From contig NZ_JAPJZJ010000003.1 in NCBI RefSeq assembly GCF_028858515.1, positions 495,001-559,000 on the forward strand: DNA of 64,000 bases. The letters are read 5' to 3'. This stretch comes from Aurantiacibacter sp. D1-12. Its GTDB lineage: Bacteria > Pseudomonadota > Alphaproteobacteria > Sphingomonadales > Sphingomonadaceae. Shown here one piece after another: positions 6,667 to 16,662 of this stretch. The notes under the pieces are model-generated. The model had not been told where the DNA came from. It did not search any database and was given only the letters and a program-made list of their open reading frames with translations. Position 1 is the stretch's first letter. Each line of letters starts with the position of its first letter. Made by a program: the position numbers and the translations under genes.

Positions 6667-8640
6667 ATGCGCCTTTCCGTTATCCTATTCGCCGCCACTG
6701 CATTGAGCGCCGCCCCCGCCTTGGCGCAAGACACCAGCTTTGGCGGCCAGTCCGGCCCCGATCTCAGCATCGAAGCGACCGAGCCTGATAGTTCGGAAGT
6801 GAACATTGGCTTCGCAGGTGATCAGCCCGCCGATATCGCGCGCTATCTCCTTGCCAGCGGTGCGGGTGGTGCGCAGCTTTCGCCAGACGGGCAGACTATT
6901 GTCTTCTCATGGAACGTAACAGGTCAATCCGAACTGTGGCGCATTCCGGCCACCGGCGGGCAACCGCAGCAGCTGACCTTCCGTACCGGCCCGACCTTCT
7001 TCCGCTGGACGCCCGATGGATCGGGTATCCTCTATTCGGCAGACCGTGATGGCGACGAGCAGCCCGGCTACTTCTGGATTGCCGCTGATGGCAGCGGGGA
7101 ACGCTCTGTCCTGCCTGCCGCATCAGGCGATTTCCGCATTTTTGGTGACTTCGTGGGAGAAGACGAATTCGTCTACTCGTCGCCTGTGCGAAACGGTGTA
7201 GATTTCGATATCTACCGCGCCGACTTCGATGGCAATTCGGAGATTATCTACGAAGGCACGCTGGGCACTTATGTCGGTTCGGTGTCTCCGGATGGGCGCT
7301 ATGCCGTAGTGACACAGGGCGTGGGAGAGGATGCCGACAATCTCCTGCTGCTCGATCTCGACAGCCGTGAACTGACAACAATCAGTGCGCCGCCCGAAGA
7401 GGAACGTGCAAGCCATTCGCTGGGCGGTTTCACCTGGGCTGCGGATTCCAGTGCGCTCATCTTTGCCGGCAACGCCGGGCGCGAATATGCGGCGCTAAGC
7501 GAGTATACAGTCGCGACTGGAGAGACCGCTGTCTATCACGCGCCCGATCACGATGTCGGCGACATCAGGCTGTGCGGTGCCAATTCCGACATTATCGCGT
7601 GGACGGAAAGCCAGGACGGCTTTGAAAGCCTGCATTTCTGGGACGGGCCGAGCATGTCCAACCTTGCCTCGCCAGAGCTTCCGGGCGGCAGCTACAGCGT
7701 CGATTGCAGGGGCGATACCGTGCTGGTGCGCGTCAACAGTTGGGAAACGCCGGGCGATCTTTACGCATTTACGCCGGGTGATGCGCAGGCGACGCAGGTC
7801 TACGCCGCCAACCTTGCAGGGATCGATCCCGACACACTCGTCCGGCCGCAAGTCGTGCGCTATCCGGCGCGCGACGGGGTGGAATTGCAGGGCTTGCTCT
7901 ATCTGCCAGAAGGCGCGGGGACAGGCGACCAGGCACCGCCGGTGGTGTTCCGCGTGCATGGCGGGCCATCAGGGCAATCGGGCCCGACGTACAACGCCAG
8001 CATCCAGTACCTCGTCAATCTTGGTGTTGCGGTGTTCGCTCCCAATGTGCGCGGATCGACCGGACTAGGGCGCACCTATTCAACGCTCGATGATCGGGAG
8101 CGGCGACTGGACAGCGTGCGCGATCTGGTCGACCTGCTCGAAGCGCTCGGCAATGACGGCCTGATCGATCCCGAGCGTGCGGTAGTGCAGGGCGGTTCTT
8201 ACGGCGGCTACATGGTCAACGCCGTGCTCGCCGACTATCCGGACGCCTTTGTTGCCGGGGTTTCGCTGTTCGGCGTGGGCAACTGGATCACCGCACTTGA
8301 AGTCGCCTCACCCGGTCTCAAAGCGAGTGACCGGATCGAGTTCGGCGACATCTCGGAAGAGCACTGGCGCGAGTTTTACGGGGAGATTTCTCCGGTCTTC
8401 CGCGCCGATAACATCCGCGTGCCCGTCCTCTATTCGCATGGCGTGAACGATCCGCGCGTCGACATCGCTGAGACCGAGATGATGGTGCGTACGCTTCGTG
8501 AAAACGGGGTCGATGCCCCGTTCATCCGCATTCCGGATGAAGGGCACGGCTGGCGCAAGCTGGCGAACCAGCTATTCTACGCCCGCGAAGAAGCGGAATT
8601 TATCCGCGAGCAGCTTGGATTGGACGAAGCATCGGACTAA
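6667..8640 (+). CDS. secreted S9-family (prolyl oligopeptidase-type) serine peptidase
   Basis: A 657-residue protein with a cleavable signal peptide (MRLSVILFAATALSAAPALA, then Q), a beta-propeller region with TolB/WD-like repeats (about residues 60-390; for example LSPDGQTIVFSWN and VSPDGRYAVV) and a C-terminal alpha/beta hydrolase domain. The nucleophile Ser is in VQGGSYGGYMVN, the Asp in HGVNDPRVDIAET and the His in DEGHGW. Family members release peptides from oligopeptides and act in the periplasm. The start at 6667 is preferred over 6628 because it begins directly at the signal peptide. A second secreted S9 enzyme lies at 14575-16572. Confidence 0.9.
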   Translation: MRLSVILFAATALSAAPALAQDTSFGGQSGPDLSIEATEPDSSEVNIGFAGDQPADIARYLLASGAGGAQLSPDGQTIVFSWNVTGQSELWRIPATGGQPQQLTFRTGPTFFRWTPDGSGILYSADRDGDEQPGYFWIAADGSGERSVLPAASGDFRIFGDFVGEDEFVYSSPVRNGVDFDIYRADFDGNSEIIYEGTLGTYVGSVSPDGRYAVVTQGVGEDADNLLLLDLDSRELTTISAPPEEERASHSLGGFTWAADSSALIFAGNAGREYAALSEYTVATGETAVYHAPDHDVGDIRLCGANSDIIAWTESQDGFESLHFWDGPSMSNLASPELPGGSYSVDCRGDTVLVRVNSWETPGDLYAFTPGDAQATQVYAANLAGIDPDTLVRPQVVRYPARDGVELQGLLYLPEGAGTGDQAPPVVFRVHGGPSGQSGPTYNASIQYLVNLGVAVFAPNVRGSTGLGRTYSTLDDRERRLDSVRDLVDLLEALGNDGLIDPERAVVQGGSYGGYMVNAVLADYPDAFVAGVSLFGVGNWITALEVASPGLKASDRIEFGDISEEHWREFYGEISPVFRADNIRVPVLYSHGVNDPRVDIAETEMMVRTLRENGVDAPFIRIPDEGHGWRKLANQLFYAREEAEFIREQLGLDEASD

Positions 8641-8650
8641 CTGCCTCTGC

Positions 8651-9250
8651 ATGCACCTCCGCGCGCCTGCCATTCTTGTTGCTGCCCGCCAGCATGGCGA
8701 GACAGCGGTTGTCGCGCGGTTTCTGACGGCGGAATACGGCCTGGTCGCGGGATATGTCGCGGGCGGGCGAGGGCGGCAGCTGCGGCCTGTCGTTATTCCC
8801 GGCAACGCGGTGGACCTGCAATTGTCCGCCAAGTCTGACAGCCAGCTGCCCTTTGCCAAGGTTGAGCTCACCGCCAGTCGCGGACCGTGGCTGAGTGAGC
8901 CTTTGGCCGCTGCTGCCATCGGCTGGACCTGCGCGCTCACCGCGACTGCCTTGCCCGAACGCCAGCCCTATCCGACATTGTTCGAGGCTCTCTCCGGCAC
9001 CCTCGATGCCATATGCCATGCGCCCTCTGCGCGCGGCTGGGCTTCGGCGCTTGTCGGGTACGAGGCGCTGCTGCTGCGCGAGCTGGGCTATGGCGGCGCG
9101 GGCGGGCGTCCCGAAGGAGAGCTTTCAGCGGTCATAGAAGTTATGGACGCGCTGGCAGAGCCGCTGGAGCACTACCTGCTTGCTGACCGTCGCGGCGATG
9201 TTATGGCTGCGCGCTCTCGCCTGCGCACATTGCTTTCACGGATTGCCTGA
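8651..9250 (+). CDS. recO: DNA repair protein RecO
   Basis: A 199-residue protein with an N-terminal OB fold ([20 protein letters not shown], then [18 protein letters not shown]) typical of RecO, followed by a helical domain containing [12 protein letters not shown]. RecO anneals SSB-coated DNA and loads RecA together with RecR. It is shorter than the roughly 240-residue enterobacterial protein, and no zinc-binding cysteine cluster is seen in the C-terminal region. It starts 10 bp after the S9 peptidase stop and ends 1 bp before leuB, so the three genes may be co-transcribed. Confidence 0.85.
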   Translation: MHLRAPAILVAARQHGETAVVARFLTAEYGLVAGYVAGGRGRQLRPVVIPGNAVDLQLSAKSDSQLPFAKVELTASRGPWLSEPLAAAAIGWTCALTATALPERQPYPTLFEALSGTLDAICHAPSARGWASALVGYEALLLRELGYGGAGGRPEGELSAVIEVMDALAEPLEHYLLADRRGDVMAARSRLRTLLSRIA

Positions 9251-9251
9251 C

Positions 9252-10310
9252 ATGAAGATCGCCCTTTTCCCCGGAGACGGCATCGGCCCCGAAATCATGG
9301 ACGAGGCGCGCCGCGTGCTGGCCGCGCTCGATCTGCCGGGGCTGGTGGTATTCGAGGGCGATGTCGGCGGCATTGCCTACAAGCGGCACGGCCATCCTCT
9401 GCCGGAAGAGACGCTGGAGATGGCGCGCGCTGCCGATGGCGTGCTGTTTGGCGCCGTGGGCGATCCCGAATGCGACAATCTGGAACGCCACCTGCGCCCT
9501 GAACAGGCAATCCTTGGCCTGCGCGCGGAGCTGGGTCTGTTCGCGAACTTGCGGCCTGCGACTATGTTCGCGGGGCTTGAGGACATGTCCGCGCTCAAGC
9601 CAGGGATCGCCCGCGAAATCGACGTATTGATCGTGCGCGAGCTCAATGGCGATGTGTACTTCGGCGAGAAAGGTATGCGGACGACCGAGAGCGGCGAGCG
9701 CGAAGGCTTTGACCTCATGTCTTACACAGAGAGCGAAGTGCGCCGCATCGCCCATGTCGCTTTCCGCACCGCGCAGGGCCGCAAAAGCCGTTTGTGCAGC
9801 GTCGACAAGGCCAACGTGCTCGAAACCAGCCAGTTGTGGCGCGATGTCGTGATCGAAACGCACGCCGAATACCCGGACGTCGAACTCAGCCACATGTATG
9901 TCGACAATGCCGCTATGCAGCTCGTGAAAGATCCCGGCCAATTCGATGTGATCGTGACCGGCAATCTCTTCGGCGATATCCTGTCCGATCAGGCAAGCAT
10001 GTGCGTCGGTTCGATTGGCCTGCTCGCCAGCGCCGCTCTGGGCGAGCGCCAAACCGACTTCGGCACCTTCGGCATGTACGAACCCATCCACGGCAGCGCG
10101 CCCGATATCGCGGGGCAGGGCAAGGCCAATCCTTCGGCGATGATTCTGTCGCTCGCCATGCTGCTGCGCCACTCTTTGGGCCGCGAGGAGGGCGCGGTGC
10201 GGATCGAGAAAGCGGTTGCCAAAACACTCGAAGATGGCGTGCTCGGCGGTGATCTGGGCGGTAGTGCCGGAACACGCGAAGTCGGCGATGCGGTCCTCGC
10301 GCGGCTATAA
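9252..10310 (+). CDS. leuB: 3-isopropylmalate dehydrogenase
   Basis: A 352-residue enzyme oxidising and decarboxylating 3-isopropylmalate with NAD in leucine synthesis. It opens [20 protein letters not shown]. Family landmarks are the Arg-rich substrate site [34 protein letters not shown], the catalytic Lys/Asp regions [17 protein letters not shown] and [14 protein letters not shown], and [20 protein letters not shown]. The length fits LeuB. It begins 1 bp after the recO stop. Confidence 0.93.
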   Translation: MKIALFPGDGIGPEIMDEARRVLAALDLPGLVVFEGDVGGIAYKRHGHPLPEETLEMARAADGVLFGAVGDPECDNLERHLRPEQAILGLRAELGLFANLRPATMFAGLEDMSALKPGIAREIDVLIVRELNGDVYFGEKGMRTTESGEREGFDLMSYTESEVRRIAHVAFRTAQGRKSRLCSVDKANVLETSQLWRDVVIETHAEYPDVELSHMYVDNAAMQLVKDPGQFDVIVTGNLFGDILSDQASMCVGSIGLLASAALGERQTDFGTFGMYEPIHGSAPDIAGQGKANPSAMILSLAMLLRHSLGREEGAVRIEKAVAKTLEDGVLGGDLGGSAGTREVGDAVLARL

Positions 10311-10360
10311 CTTCGCGCCGTGGTAACCTTATGGTTAACAATTCGCTCTAACGCGGGTGC

Positions 10361-11527
10361 ATGGATATGAGTTTGAACGAACTGCATGAGGCTGTCGAAG
10401 CCACCGCCGCGCTTGCCAAGGCACGCGACAATGCTCCGCTTGAGCTGGCGATTGTGCTGCCGACGCTGAACGAAAAAGACAACATCGCCCCGATGGTCGA
10501 TCGGCTGGAAGAGGCGCTTGGCCCATCCGGCTGGGAAGCCGTGTTCGTGGACGACAATTCGCATGATGGCACAGCCGAAGAGGCACGACGCATCGGCCGC
10601 ACCGATCCCCGTATCCGCGTGATCCAGCGCATCGGCCGCCGCGGCCTTGCCAGCGCCGCAATCGAAGGCATGTGCGCCACCGCCGCGCCCTATGTCGCGG
10701 TCATGGATGCCGATCACCAGCATGATCCGAAGCTGCTCGTCGAGATGCTGGAAAGCGTCAAATCGGGTGAATATGATCTCGCCTATGCCAGCCGTTTTGC
10801 CGAAGGCGGCAATGCCGATGGCCTCACCAGCAAGGGCCGCGAAAACGGCAGCCGGGTGGCCAATGCGCTCGCCCGCCAGCTGACCGGCACCGAGCTGACC
10901 GATGCGATGAGCGGGTTCTTCCTGCTGCGCACCGAGCAGCTGCGGAAACAGGCTGGAAACCTTTCCGGCATAGGGTTCAAGATCATGCTCGACATCCTCG
11001 CGACTGCCGAGCCGCGCCTCAAAGTAAAGGAATTCCCCTTGAAGTTCGCACAGCGCCTCGCAGGCGAAAGCAAGCTCGATCACGGCGTGGTGCTCGATTT
11101 CATCGGCGGCCTAGTGGAACGCTATTTCGGCCGCTGGGTGCCGACGCGCTTTGTGCTGTTCGGCATGGTCGGCGGCCTTGGCGTCTTCGTCCACATGGCC
11201 GTGCTGTTCGCGATCTACACGCCTGGCCTCGTCGCTTTCGGTTGGGGACAGGCGATCGCCACCATGGTGGCGATGACCTTCAACTTCTGGCTGAACAACC
11301 TCCTCACTTACCGCGACAAGAAACTGGACGGGGCCGATGGCTTGTTCTGGGGCTGGCTCAAGTTCTGCGGCGCCTGCGCCGTGGGTGCCTTCGCCAATGT
11401 CGCCGTGGCGACCGTGCTGGAAGACCAAGGCATGCTCTGGTGGGCTGCCGCGCTGATCGGCGTAGTGATCGCGAGTGTGTGGAACTACGCGCTGTCGAGC
11501 AAGTTCGTGTGGGGGCGGTTTAGGTAG
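10361..11527 (+). CDS. family 2 glycosyltransferase fused to a GtrA membrane domain
   Basis: A 388-residue protein. Residues about 27-245 are a dolichol-phosphate-mannose synthase-like GT2 domain with [20 protein letters not shown], the acidic triad region [12 protein letters not shown] and a DXD-like [12 protein letters not shown]. Residues about 260-385 form a GtrA domain with four membrane helices ([20 protein letters not shown] and [15 protein letters not shown]). Such fusions make polyprenyl-phosphate sugars and may help flip them. The PMT-like mannosyltransferase at 11938-13212, convergent and nearby, could use its product; that link is inferred. A start 6 bp later is equally possible. 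Confidence 0.88.
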   Translation: MDMSLNELHEAVEATAALAKARDNAPLELAIVLPTLNEKDNIAPMVDRLEEALGPSGWEAVFVDDNSHDGTAEEARRIGRTDPRIRVIQRIGRRGLASAAIEGMCATAAPYVAVMDADHQHDPKLLVEMLESVKSGEYDLAYASRFAEGGNADGLTSKGRENGSRVANALARQLTGTELTDAMSGFFLLRTEQLRKQAGNLSGIGFKIMLDILATAEPRLKVKEFPLKFAQRLAGESKLDHGVVLDFIGGLVERYFGRWVPTRFVLFGMVGGLGVFVHMAVLFAIYTPGLVAFGWGQAIATMVAMTFNFWLNNLLTYRDKKLDGADGLFWGWLKFCGACAVGAFANVAVATVLEDQGMLWWAAALIGVVIASVWNYALSSKFVWGRFR

Positions 11528-11547
11528 GGAGCGTCCCGCCACTATCA

Positions 11548-11575
11548 CGTCATCCCAGCGAAAGCTGGGATCGCT
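11548..11575 (+). repeat. 28-bp palindromic repeat, copy A
   Basis: The core TCCCAGCGAAAGCTGGGA is palindromic. The full 28 bases are the exact reverse complement of copy B at 11895-11922, and the pair bracket the GIY-YIG gene. Its inner end lies 1 bp from that gene's stop codon. A third copy sits at 32085-32111. Confidence 0.8.
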
Positions 11576-11576
11576 C

Positions 11577-11870
11577 TCAATTATTGAGCTGATCAAAAAG
11601 ATCGTCCCATTCAGGATTGAGCTTTTCGATCGCCTCGACCTTCCATTCCCGCTTCCACGCCTTCATCGCTTTCTCACGCGCGATAGCGTCCTCGATAGTG
11701 TCGAATTGCTCGACATAGACAAGGTGCTTCAACCCGTATCGACGGCAAAAGGCTGAACCCTTGCCTGCTCGGTGCTGCATCATGCGCGCTGGCAGGTCGG
11801 CAGTTACCCCGATGTAAAGGACGCCGTTTCGTCTATTCGTTAGGATGTAGACATAGCCGCCCAATGCCAT
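11577..11870 (-). CDS. GIY-YIG nuclease domain protein
   Basis: A 97-residue single-domain protein. The GIY and YIG elements appear as YVYIL (residues 6-10) and LYIGVT (18-23), followed by the family Arg in LPARMMQHRAGKG, FCRRYGLKHLVYVE and a C-terminal AIAREKAMKAWKREWKVEAI with the catalytic Glu. This matches small stand-alone UPF0213/YhbQ-like proteins. The start at 11870 (MALGGYVYIL) is chosen because the longer frame runs through the flanking repeat, translating it as VIPAKAGIA. Perfect 28-bp inverted repeats lie 1 bp beyond the stop and 24 bp before the start. Nuclease activity is inferred from the motifs. Confidence 0.88.
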   Translation of the reverse strand: MALGGYVYILTNRRNGVLYIGVTADLPARMMQHRAGKGSAFCRRYGLKHLVYVEQFDTIEDAIAREKAMKAWKREWKVEAIEKLNPEWDDLFDQLNN

Positions 11871-11894
11871 GTCTAGGCTTGGCGCATTGCTGGT

Positions 11895-11922
11895 AGCGAT
11901 CCCAGCTTTCGCTGGGATGACG
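11895..11922 (-). repeat. 28-bp palindromic repeat, copy B (inverted to copy A)
   Basis: Identical to copy A in reverse orientation over all 28 bases. It lies between the GIY-YIG start and the 3' end of the PMT-like gene (stop at 11938), a position where it could also act as a hairpin at the end of that transcript. Confidence 0.8.
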
Positions 11923-11937
11923 GTCGAAGGGAAGGGC

Positions 11938-13212
11938 TCACCGCCACCCCTCGGTCCAAGCCCACGCCAGAAATGCCTGCTCACCGTCCAGCGGCGCGGC
12001 GGTCATGATCGGGAACCAGTAAATAAAGAACGCCAGCGCTCCCGCAACTATCACCCCGGGCACCAGTCGCTCGCCTTTCGTCCACATGCGCTCCACGCCC
12101 AGTGCCAATGCGCCGCTCACGAACATTCCCGGCAGGAAATAGTGGAAGTAGAACTGCACCGCCTTGGGCGCGACGATCCATAGCGCCATGCTGACCACGT
12201 AGAGCAGAACGAGCGCGAGCATGTCCTTGCGTTTCTCTTTCCACCCCGCCCATGCGCACCAGCCCATTGCGATCAGGCCGAACCACATGGTCACCGGATT
12301 GCCGATCAGCATGACGCCGCGCTGTGCGCCGTCGATCTCTTCGTAGAGGTACCAGATGGATCGGCCATTGCTCACCCATTGCCACCACACGCTCTGGTAC
12401 GGATGCGGTTCGGGCACCTGTGTTTGCAGGCTCAGCATATGCTGGTGGAGGGCGATCAGGCCGCCGCCCTGCCAGCCGGGCGTGTTCCAGAACAGGAAGG
12501 GCCAGAAGCTTAGCGCGTAGATCGCCAGTGGCAGCGCGCCGAGCCAGATCGCCGCTTCCCACAGCGAAGTCCCTGCTACCGGCCAGCCGCGTGTCGATAG
12601 CACGAGCCGCCGTCGCTCGGCCTTCCAGCGTGCGACGAGAAAGGCGAGGCCGGGCAGCATAGCGATTGGAATCGCGTTCCACTTGCTCGCCATCGCGCAG
12701 CCAAGCGCCACGCCGCAGACGATCAACCGCAAGCGGCCCTCCTCGTTCTTCCGGACCGCCCCGGCGAACATCCACAGCGCCACCATCAGGAAGCTTACCA
12801 TGAACACGTCGAGCATGGCGATGCGCATGTGGACGAACAGGAGGAAGTTGGTGGAAACGAAGAACCCCGTCAGCAGGCTCGCCGCGCGGGTGTGCGTGGA
12901 ATGCCAGGCGGCCCGCATCGCCGCGAACAGCGCAAGGCCGCCGAACAGCAGGCTCGGCAAGCGCCAGCCCCAGGCATTGTCTCCGAACAGGACGATGCCC
13001 AGCGCCATGATTTGCTTTGCGAGCGGCGGGTGTTCGACATTGGTGGCAGGGTCCAGCTCCAGCACCGCGCGCGCGGCTGGGAGGTAGTGTACCTCATCGA
13101 AATAGGGCGTCGTTGGAATGCCGAGCCGCACCAGCGCGAGCAGCACGAAGCCCAGCGTAATGGCTAGGTTGAGCTTCAGCGGATCGTCAGGATGGTGCGG
13201 GACGTCGTGCAT
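11938..13212 (-). CDS. PMT-like phospholipid-carrier-dependent glycosyltransferase
   Basis: A 424-residue polytopic membrane protein with about ten hydrophobic helices. The acidic pair in the first periplasmic loop (PTTPYFDEVHYLPAARAVLE), the following NVEHPPLAKQIMALGI, and VHMRIAMLDVFMVSF are typical of GT39 protein O-mannosyltransferases. It would transfer mannose from a polyprenyl-phosphate carrier to an exported acceptor. The neighbouring GT2-GtrA protein is a plausible donor synthase. Acceptor proteins are not evident. It diverges from metZ. Confidence 0.82.
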   Translation of the reverse strand: MHDVPHHPDDPLKLNLAITLGFVLLALVRLGIPTTPYFDEVHYLPAARAVLELDPATNVEHPPLAKQIMALGIVLFGDNAWGWRLPSLLFGGLALFAAMRAAWHSTHTRAASLLTGFFVSTNFLLFVHMRIAMLDVFMVSFLMVALWMFAGAVRKNEEGRLRLIVCGVALGCAMASKWNAIPIAMLPGLAFLVARWKAERRRLVLSTRGWPVAGTSLWEAAIWLGALPLAIYALSFWPFLFWNTPGWQGGGLIALHQHMLSLQTQVPEPHPYQSVWWQWVSNGRSIWYLYEEIDGAQRGVMLIGNPVTMWFGLIAMGWCAWAGWKEKRKDMLALVLLYVVSMALWIVAPKAVQFYFHYFLPGMFVSGALALGVERMWTKGERLVPGVIVAGALAFFIYWFPIMTAAPLDGEQAFLAWAWTEGWR

Positions 13213-13291
13213 AGAAGGCCCAAGGGTTAGTGCGGCTTTGTTGCAAGGGCAATTGGCAAACGCGCTTCACCCCCTTAAACGCCGTTGCCCT

Positions 13292-14500
13292 ATGAAAAAG
13301 CACACCGGATCAGACCCCGCCGCAACCGACAATTGGCGCGCCGCCACGCAGGCCGTGCGCGCGGGCACGCAGCGGAGCGAGCATGGCGAGACCTCTGAGG
13401 CGCTCTACCTCACCAGCGGCTTTGCTTACGATTCCGCTGAGGAAGTCGCCGCGCGGTTTGAGGGTGAGGCAGAGGGAATGGTCTATTCCCGCTTCAAGAA
13501 CCCCACTGTGGAAATGGCGCAGAATCGCATTGCCGCTATGGAGGGCGCAAAAGCGTGCCTGATGCAGGCGAGCGGGATGGCGGCGATGACAAGCTCGCTG
13601 CTGTGCATGCTCTCTGCGGGTGATCACGTGGTCGCAGGCCGCGCGGCATTCGGGTCGTGCCGCTGGATTCTCGACAATGTCCTGAACCGCTTCGGAATCA
13701 CCCACACGGTGGTGGACGGGACGGACAATGCCGCGTGGGAAGCCGCCGTGCAGCCCAACACCAAGGCGTTCTTCTTTGAAACGCCCGCCAATCCGACGAT
13801 GGATCTGGTGGATCTCGAATTCGTCTGCGGCCTAGCGCGCTCGAAGGGTATTACCACGGTGGTGGACAATGCCTTCGCCACCAGCGTGCTGCAGAAGCCG
13901 ATGCAGTTCGGTGCGGACGTGGTTGCCTATTCCGCCACCAAGCTGATGGACGGGCAGGGCCGCGTGATGGCGGGTGCAGTGTGTTCGAGCAAGGAATGGA
14001 TCGAGGAGTATCTCTCCCCCTTCCAGCGTAACACCGGGCCGATTGTCGCGCCGTTCAACGCCTGGGTGGTGATGAAGGGGCTGGAAACACTTCCGCTGCG
14101 TGCACCCGCGCAAAGCAAGAACGCTCTCCAGGTCGCGCAATTCCTTGAGGAAAAGGGCCTGCGTGTCCTCCACCCCGACCTTGCCAGCCATCCGCAGCAT
14201 GACCTTGCGCAAAAGCAGATGGTGTCCGCCGGTCCGATCTTCGCTTTCTTTGCGCCCAAGGGTCAGGAACAGGCGATGGCGCTGTGCAACGCGCTCGAGC
14301 TGATCGACATCTCCAACAACATCGGAGATTCCAAAACGCTGATGTGCCACCCGGCCAGCACCACGCATTACAACATGGGCGAGGAAGGTCGCGCGGAGGC
14401 AGGCATCGAAGATGGCATGCTGCGCATCAACGTCGGCCTCGAAGACCCGCTCGACCTGATCGAGGATCTGGACCAGGCGTTGGGAGCTGTCGGGCTTTAG
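13292..14500 (+). CDS. metZ: O-succinylhomoserine sulfhydrylase
   Basis: A 402-residue Cys/Met-metabolism PLP enzyme. Landmarks are YLTSGFAYDSAEEVAARFEG, YSRFKNPTVEMAQNRIAAME, the cofactor stacking region QASGMAAMTSSLLCM, the Asp of TTVVDNAFATSVLQKP, and the Schiff-base Lys in AYSATKLMDGQGRVMAG. Late residues LMCHPASTTHYNM fit the substrate carboxylate site. It makes homocysteine from O-succinylhomoserine and sulfide. MetZ-type enzymes are hard to separate from MetY by eye; length and YSRFKNPT favour MetZ. The 79-base upstream gap shows no riboswitch I can recognise. Confidence 0.88.
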   Translation: MKKHTGSDPAATDNWRAATQAVRAGTQRSEHGETSEALYLTSGFAYDSAEEVAARFEGEAEGMVYSRFKNPTVEMAQNRIAAMEGAKACLMQASGMAAMTSSLLCMLSAGDHVVAGRAAFGSCRWILDNVLNRFGITHTVVDGTDNAAWEAAVQPNTKAFFFETPANPTMDLVDLEFVCGLARSKGITTVVDNAFATSVLQKPMQFGADVVAYSATKLMDGQGRVMAGAVCSSKEWIEEYLSPFQRNTGPIVAPFNAWVVMKGLETLPLRAPAQSKNALQVAQFLEEKGLRVLHPDLASHPQHDLAQKQMVSAGPIFAFFAPKGQEQAMALCNALELIDISNNIGDSKTLMCHPASTTHYNMGEEGRAEAGIEDGMLRINVGLEDPLDLIEDLDQALGAVGL

Positions 14501-14574
14501 TCTCTGGTTTGTAAACCTATTCCCCCTTGCCTTGTCCGGCACCTCTCATAATATGCGGGCAGGGGAGAAGGGGC

Positions 14575-16572
14575 ATGAATCCAGTTCGGAAACTTTTTGC
14601 AGCGGCGGCACTGCTGGCTGTCTGGGCACATCCTGCGGCCGCGCAGACAGAGACGCAGCAGTCGCAATCGCTTGCCGAAGCGCAGCAAAGCGACGAGATC
14701 CCTCCCGAAATCCCGACTTCGGCCTTTGCCGGACGCAATGAATTCAGTAGCGCGAGGCTATCGCCGGATGGGAACCGTTTCGCCTTTACCGTGGTGCGCG
14801 ATGAAACTCTGTATCTCTCCATCTTTGACAGTAATACGCGCCAGCTGGTTGGCGGTCTGAGCCTTGGCGATCCCGACGATTTCAAGTGGTTCCGCTGGGT
14901 CAACAATGATCGCATGCTGTTCTCGGTCCTGGGAACGGACCTGCGCTATGGTGTGCGGTACAGTCGGCTGATTTCCTATGACATCGGGCCCGAGCAATTC
15001 CGCCCGCTGGCGATTGGCCGGATGAGCTTTGACGGGGACAATATCATCCACACCGCCGATGACGGGAGCTTCGTCCTCGTCTCCATGTCTGAAGGCTACG
15101 GGCAGGAACCCGATGTCTGGCGGTTTGACCTCAATTCGACCGAGCGCGAAGATGAAATACGCGGCGAGCTGGAAGAACGCCGAAATCCGGTTGTTGGCGG
15201 GTGGATCACCGATGAAACGGGCGTCGTGCGTATCGGCCTTGGTTTCCGCCGGCGCGGGCAGATCGGTATGCGTTACCGCAGCGGCCCCGATGACGACTGG
15301 GATACTGTGGCGCGTGCGCGCATCGATGATGATGACGCGATGGATAGCTGGGACTTCATGGGCCTTCGCGCAGGAAGCGATACCGGATACTCGATTGCCG
15401 TGCCTCCTGGCGGAGACCGCCGCGCGCTGATGGAATTCGACTTTTCGACCGGCGAGCTCGGCGACGTGGTGTTCCAGTCACCGGATGAGGACGTGTCATC
15501 GGTGCGTTTCGATAGCCAGCGCAATCCGATCGCGGTTGCTTATGCCGGGGAAGGGTTTCGCCGCGAATGGCTCGATCCGGAAATCCGCCGCTGGCGCGAT
15601 ATGCTGGGCGCTGCGCTGCCGGGAAGTGCGGTGACCATTCTGGACGTGGCCGACGATCGCAGCCGCATGCTGGTGCTGCAATCCGGCTCTGCCGATCCCG
15701 GAGCGCTTTACGTGTTCACGCCTGCGGAAAGGGACTTGTCGCTGTTTGCCGAGTATCGCCCGGAAGTGCCGGCACAGGCGCTCACAGCGCCGCAAGACCT
15801 GCGGTACGAGGCCCGCGACGGCACTACCATCCACGGCTACCTCACTCTCCCGCGCGGGCGTGGGGCGAGCAACCTGCCGCTGATCGTCCACCCGCATGGC
15901 GGACCTTATGGCATCCGCGACTGGGATACCTATGACGACCTGGTCCAGCTGCTCGCCAATCGCGGCTATGCCGTGGTGCAGCCGAATTTCCGAGGCTCGG
16001 GTGGCTATGGCGAGAGCTTTGAGCTGCTTGGCCATGGCCAGATCGGCCGCAGGATGCAGGATGACCTGGACGATGCCGTCGCGCATCTGGTGGAAGAGGG
16101 GATCGTCGATCCTGACCGCGTCTGCATCATGGGCATCAGCTATGGCGGGTTCGCCGCTGCATGGGGTGCGATCCGCAATCCGGAAATCTACCGCTGCGCG
16201 ATCAGCTTTGCCGGCGTGATGCACTTCGAACGCCAGCTGGCACATGACAGCGATTACCTCTTTGGTCGCACGCGAGGTCGCCATTGGGACCGTGTCGATG
16301 GAGACCAGACCAACTTCGACCTCGATGATGTTTCGCCCGCCGTGCAGGTCGCGCGCCTGACGCGGCCTTTCCTGCTGGTCCATGGCGAGCGCGACACCCG
16401 CGTGCCGTTCGACCAGTACGAACTGATGGTAACCCGCGCCCGCCGCGCCGATGTCGAGATCGAGACACTGGTATTGGAAGACTCGGGTCACGGCTTCTGG
16501 AACAAGGAAGATGAGCAAGCCTATTACGACGCACTGCTGGACTTTCTCGCGCGGCACAATCCCGCGGATTGA
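14575..16572 (+). CDS. secreted S9-family serine peptidase
   Basis: A 665-residue protein with a signal peptide (MNPVRKLFAAAALLAVWAHP, then AAAQ), a Gln/Glu-rich spacer (about residues 23-43), a beta-propeller region and a C-terminal hydrolase domain. The Ser is in IMGISYGGFAAAW, the Asp in HGERDTRVPFDQY and the His in DSGHGFWNKEDE, the S9C-like arrangement. HPHGGPYGIRDW supplies the oxyanion region. A purine-rich ribosome-binding site (GGGGAGAAGGGG) precedes the ATG. It may digest peptides in the periplasm. It is only distantly similar to the S9 proteins at 6667-8640 and 54419-56566. Confidence 0.9.
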   Translation: MNPVRKLFAAAALLAVWAHPAAAQTETQQSQSLAEAQQSDEIPPEIPTSAFAGRNEFSSARLSPDGNRFAFTVVRDETLYLSIFDSNTRQLVGGLSLGDPDDFKWFRWVNNDRMLFSVLGTDLRYGVRYSRLISYDIGPEQFRPLAIGRMSFDGDNIIHTADDGSFVLVSMSEGYGQEPDVWRFDLNSTEREDEIRGELEERRNPVVGGWITDETGVVRIGLGFRRRGQIGMRYRSGPDDDWDTVARARIDDDDAMDSWDFMGLRAGSDTGYSIAVPPGGDRRALMEFDFSTGELGDVVFQSPDEDVSSVRFDSQRNPIAVAYAGEGFRREWLDPEIRRWRDMLGAALPGSAVTILDVADDRSRMLVLQSGSADPGALYVFTPAERDLSLFAEYRPEVPAQALTAPQDLRYEARDGTTIHGYLTLPRGRGASNLPLIVHPHGGPYGIRDWDTYDDLVQLLANRGYAVVQPNFRGSGGYGESFELLGHGQIGRRMQDDLDDAVAHLVEEGIVDPDRVCIMGISYGGFAAAWGAIRNPEIYRCAISFAGVMHFERQLAHDSDYLFGRTRGRHWDRVDGDQTNFDLDDVSPAVQVARLTRPFLLVHGERDTRVPFDQYELMVTRARRADVEIETLVLEDSGHGFWNKEDEQAYYDALLDFLARHNPAD

Positions 16573-16662
16573 TGGTGCAGGGTTGAACCGCTTTTGCACC
16601 ACTTAGGCGGTTACCTCCCAAAGCCCCCTTGTGGTGTGCGTCTGACGCGCTAACTTCGGTGT

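Noticed and set aside
13213-13291. SAM or SAH riboswitch before metZ
   Set aside because: The 79-base gap has a weak AGGGCAA/TTGCCCT pairing but not the conserved SAM-II, SAM/SAH or SAH sequence elements.
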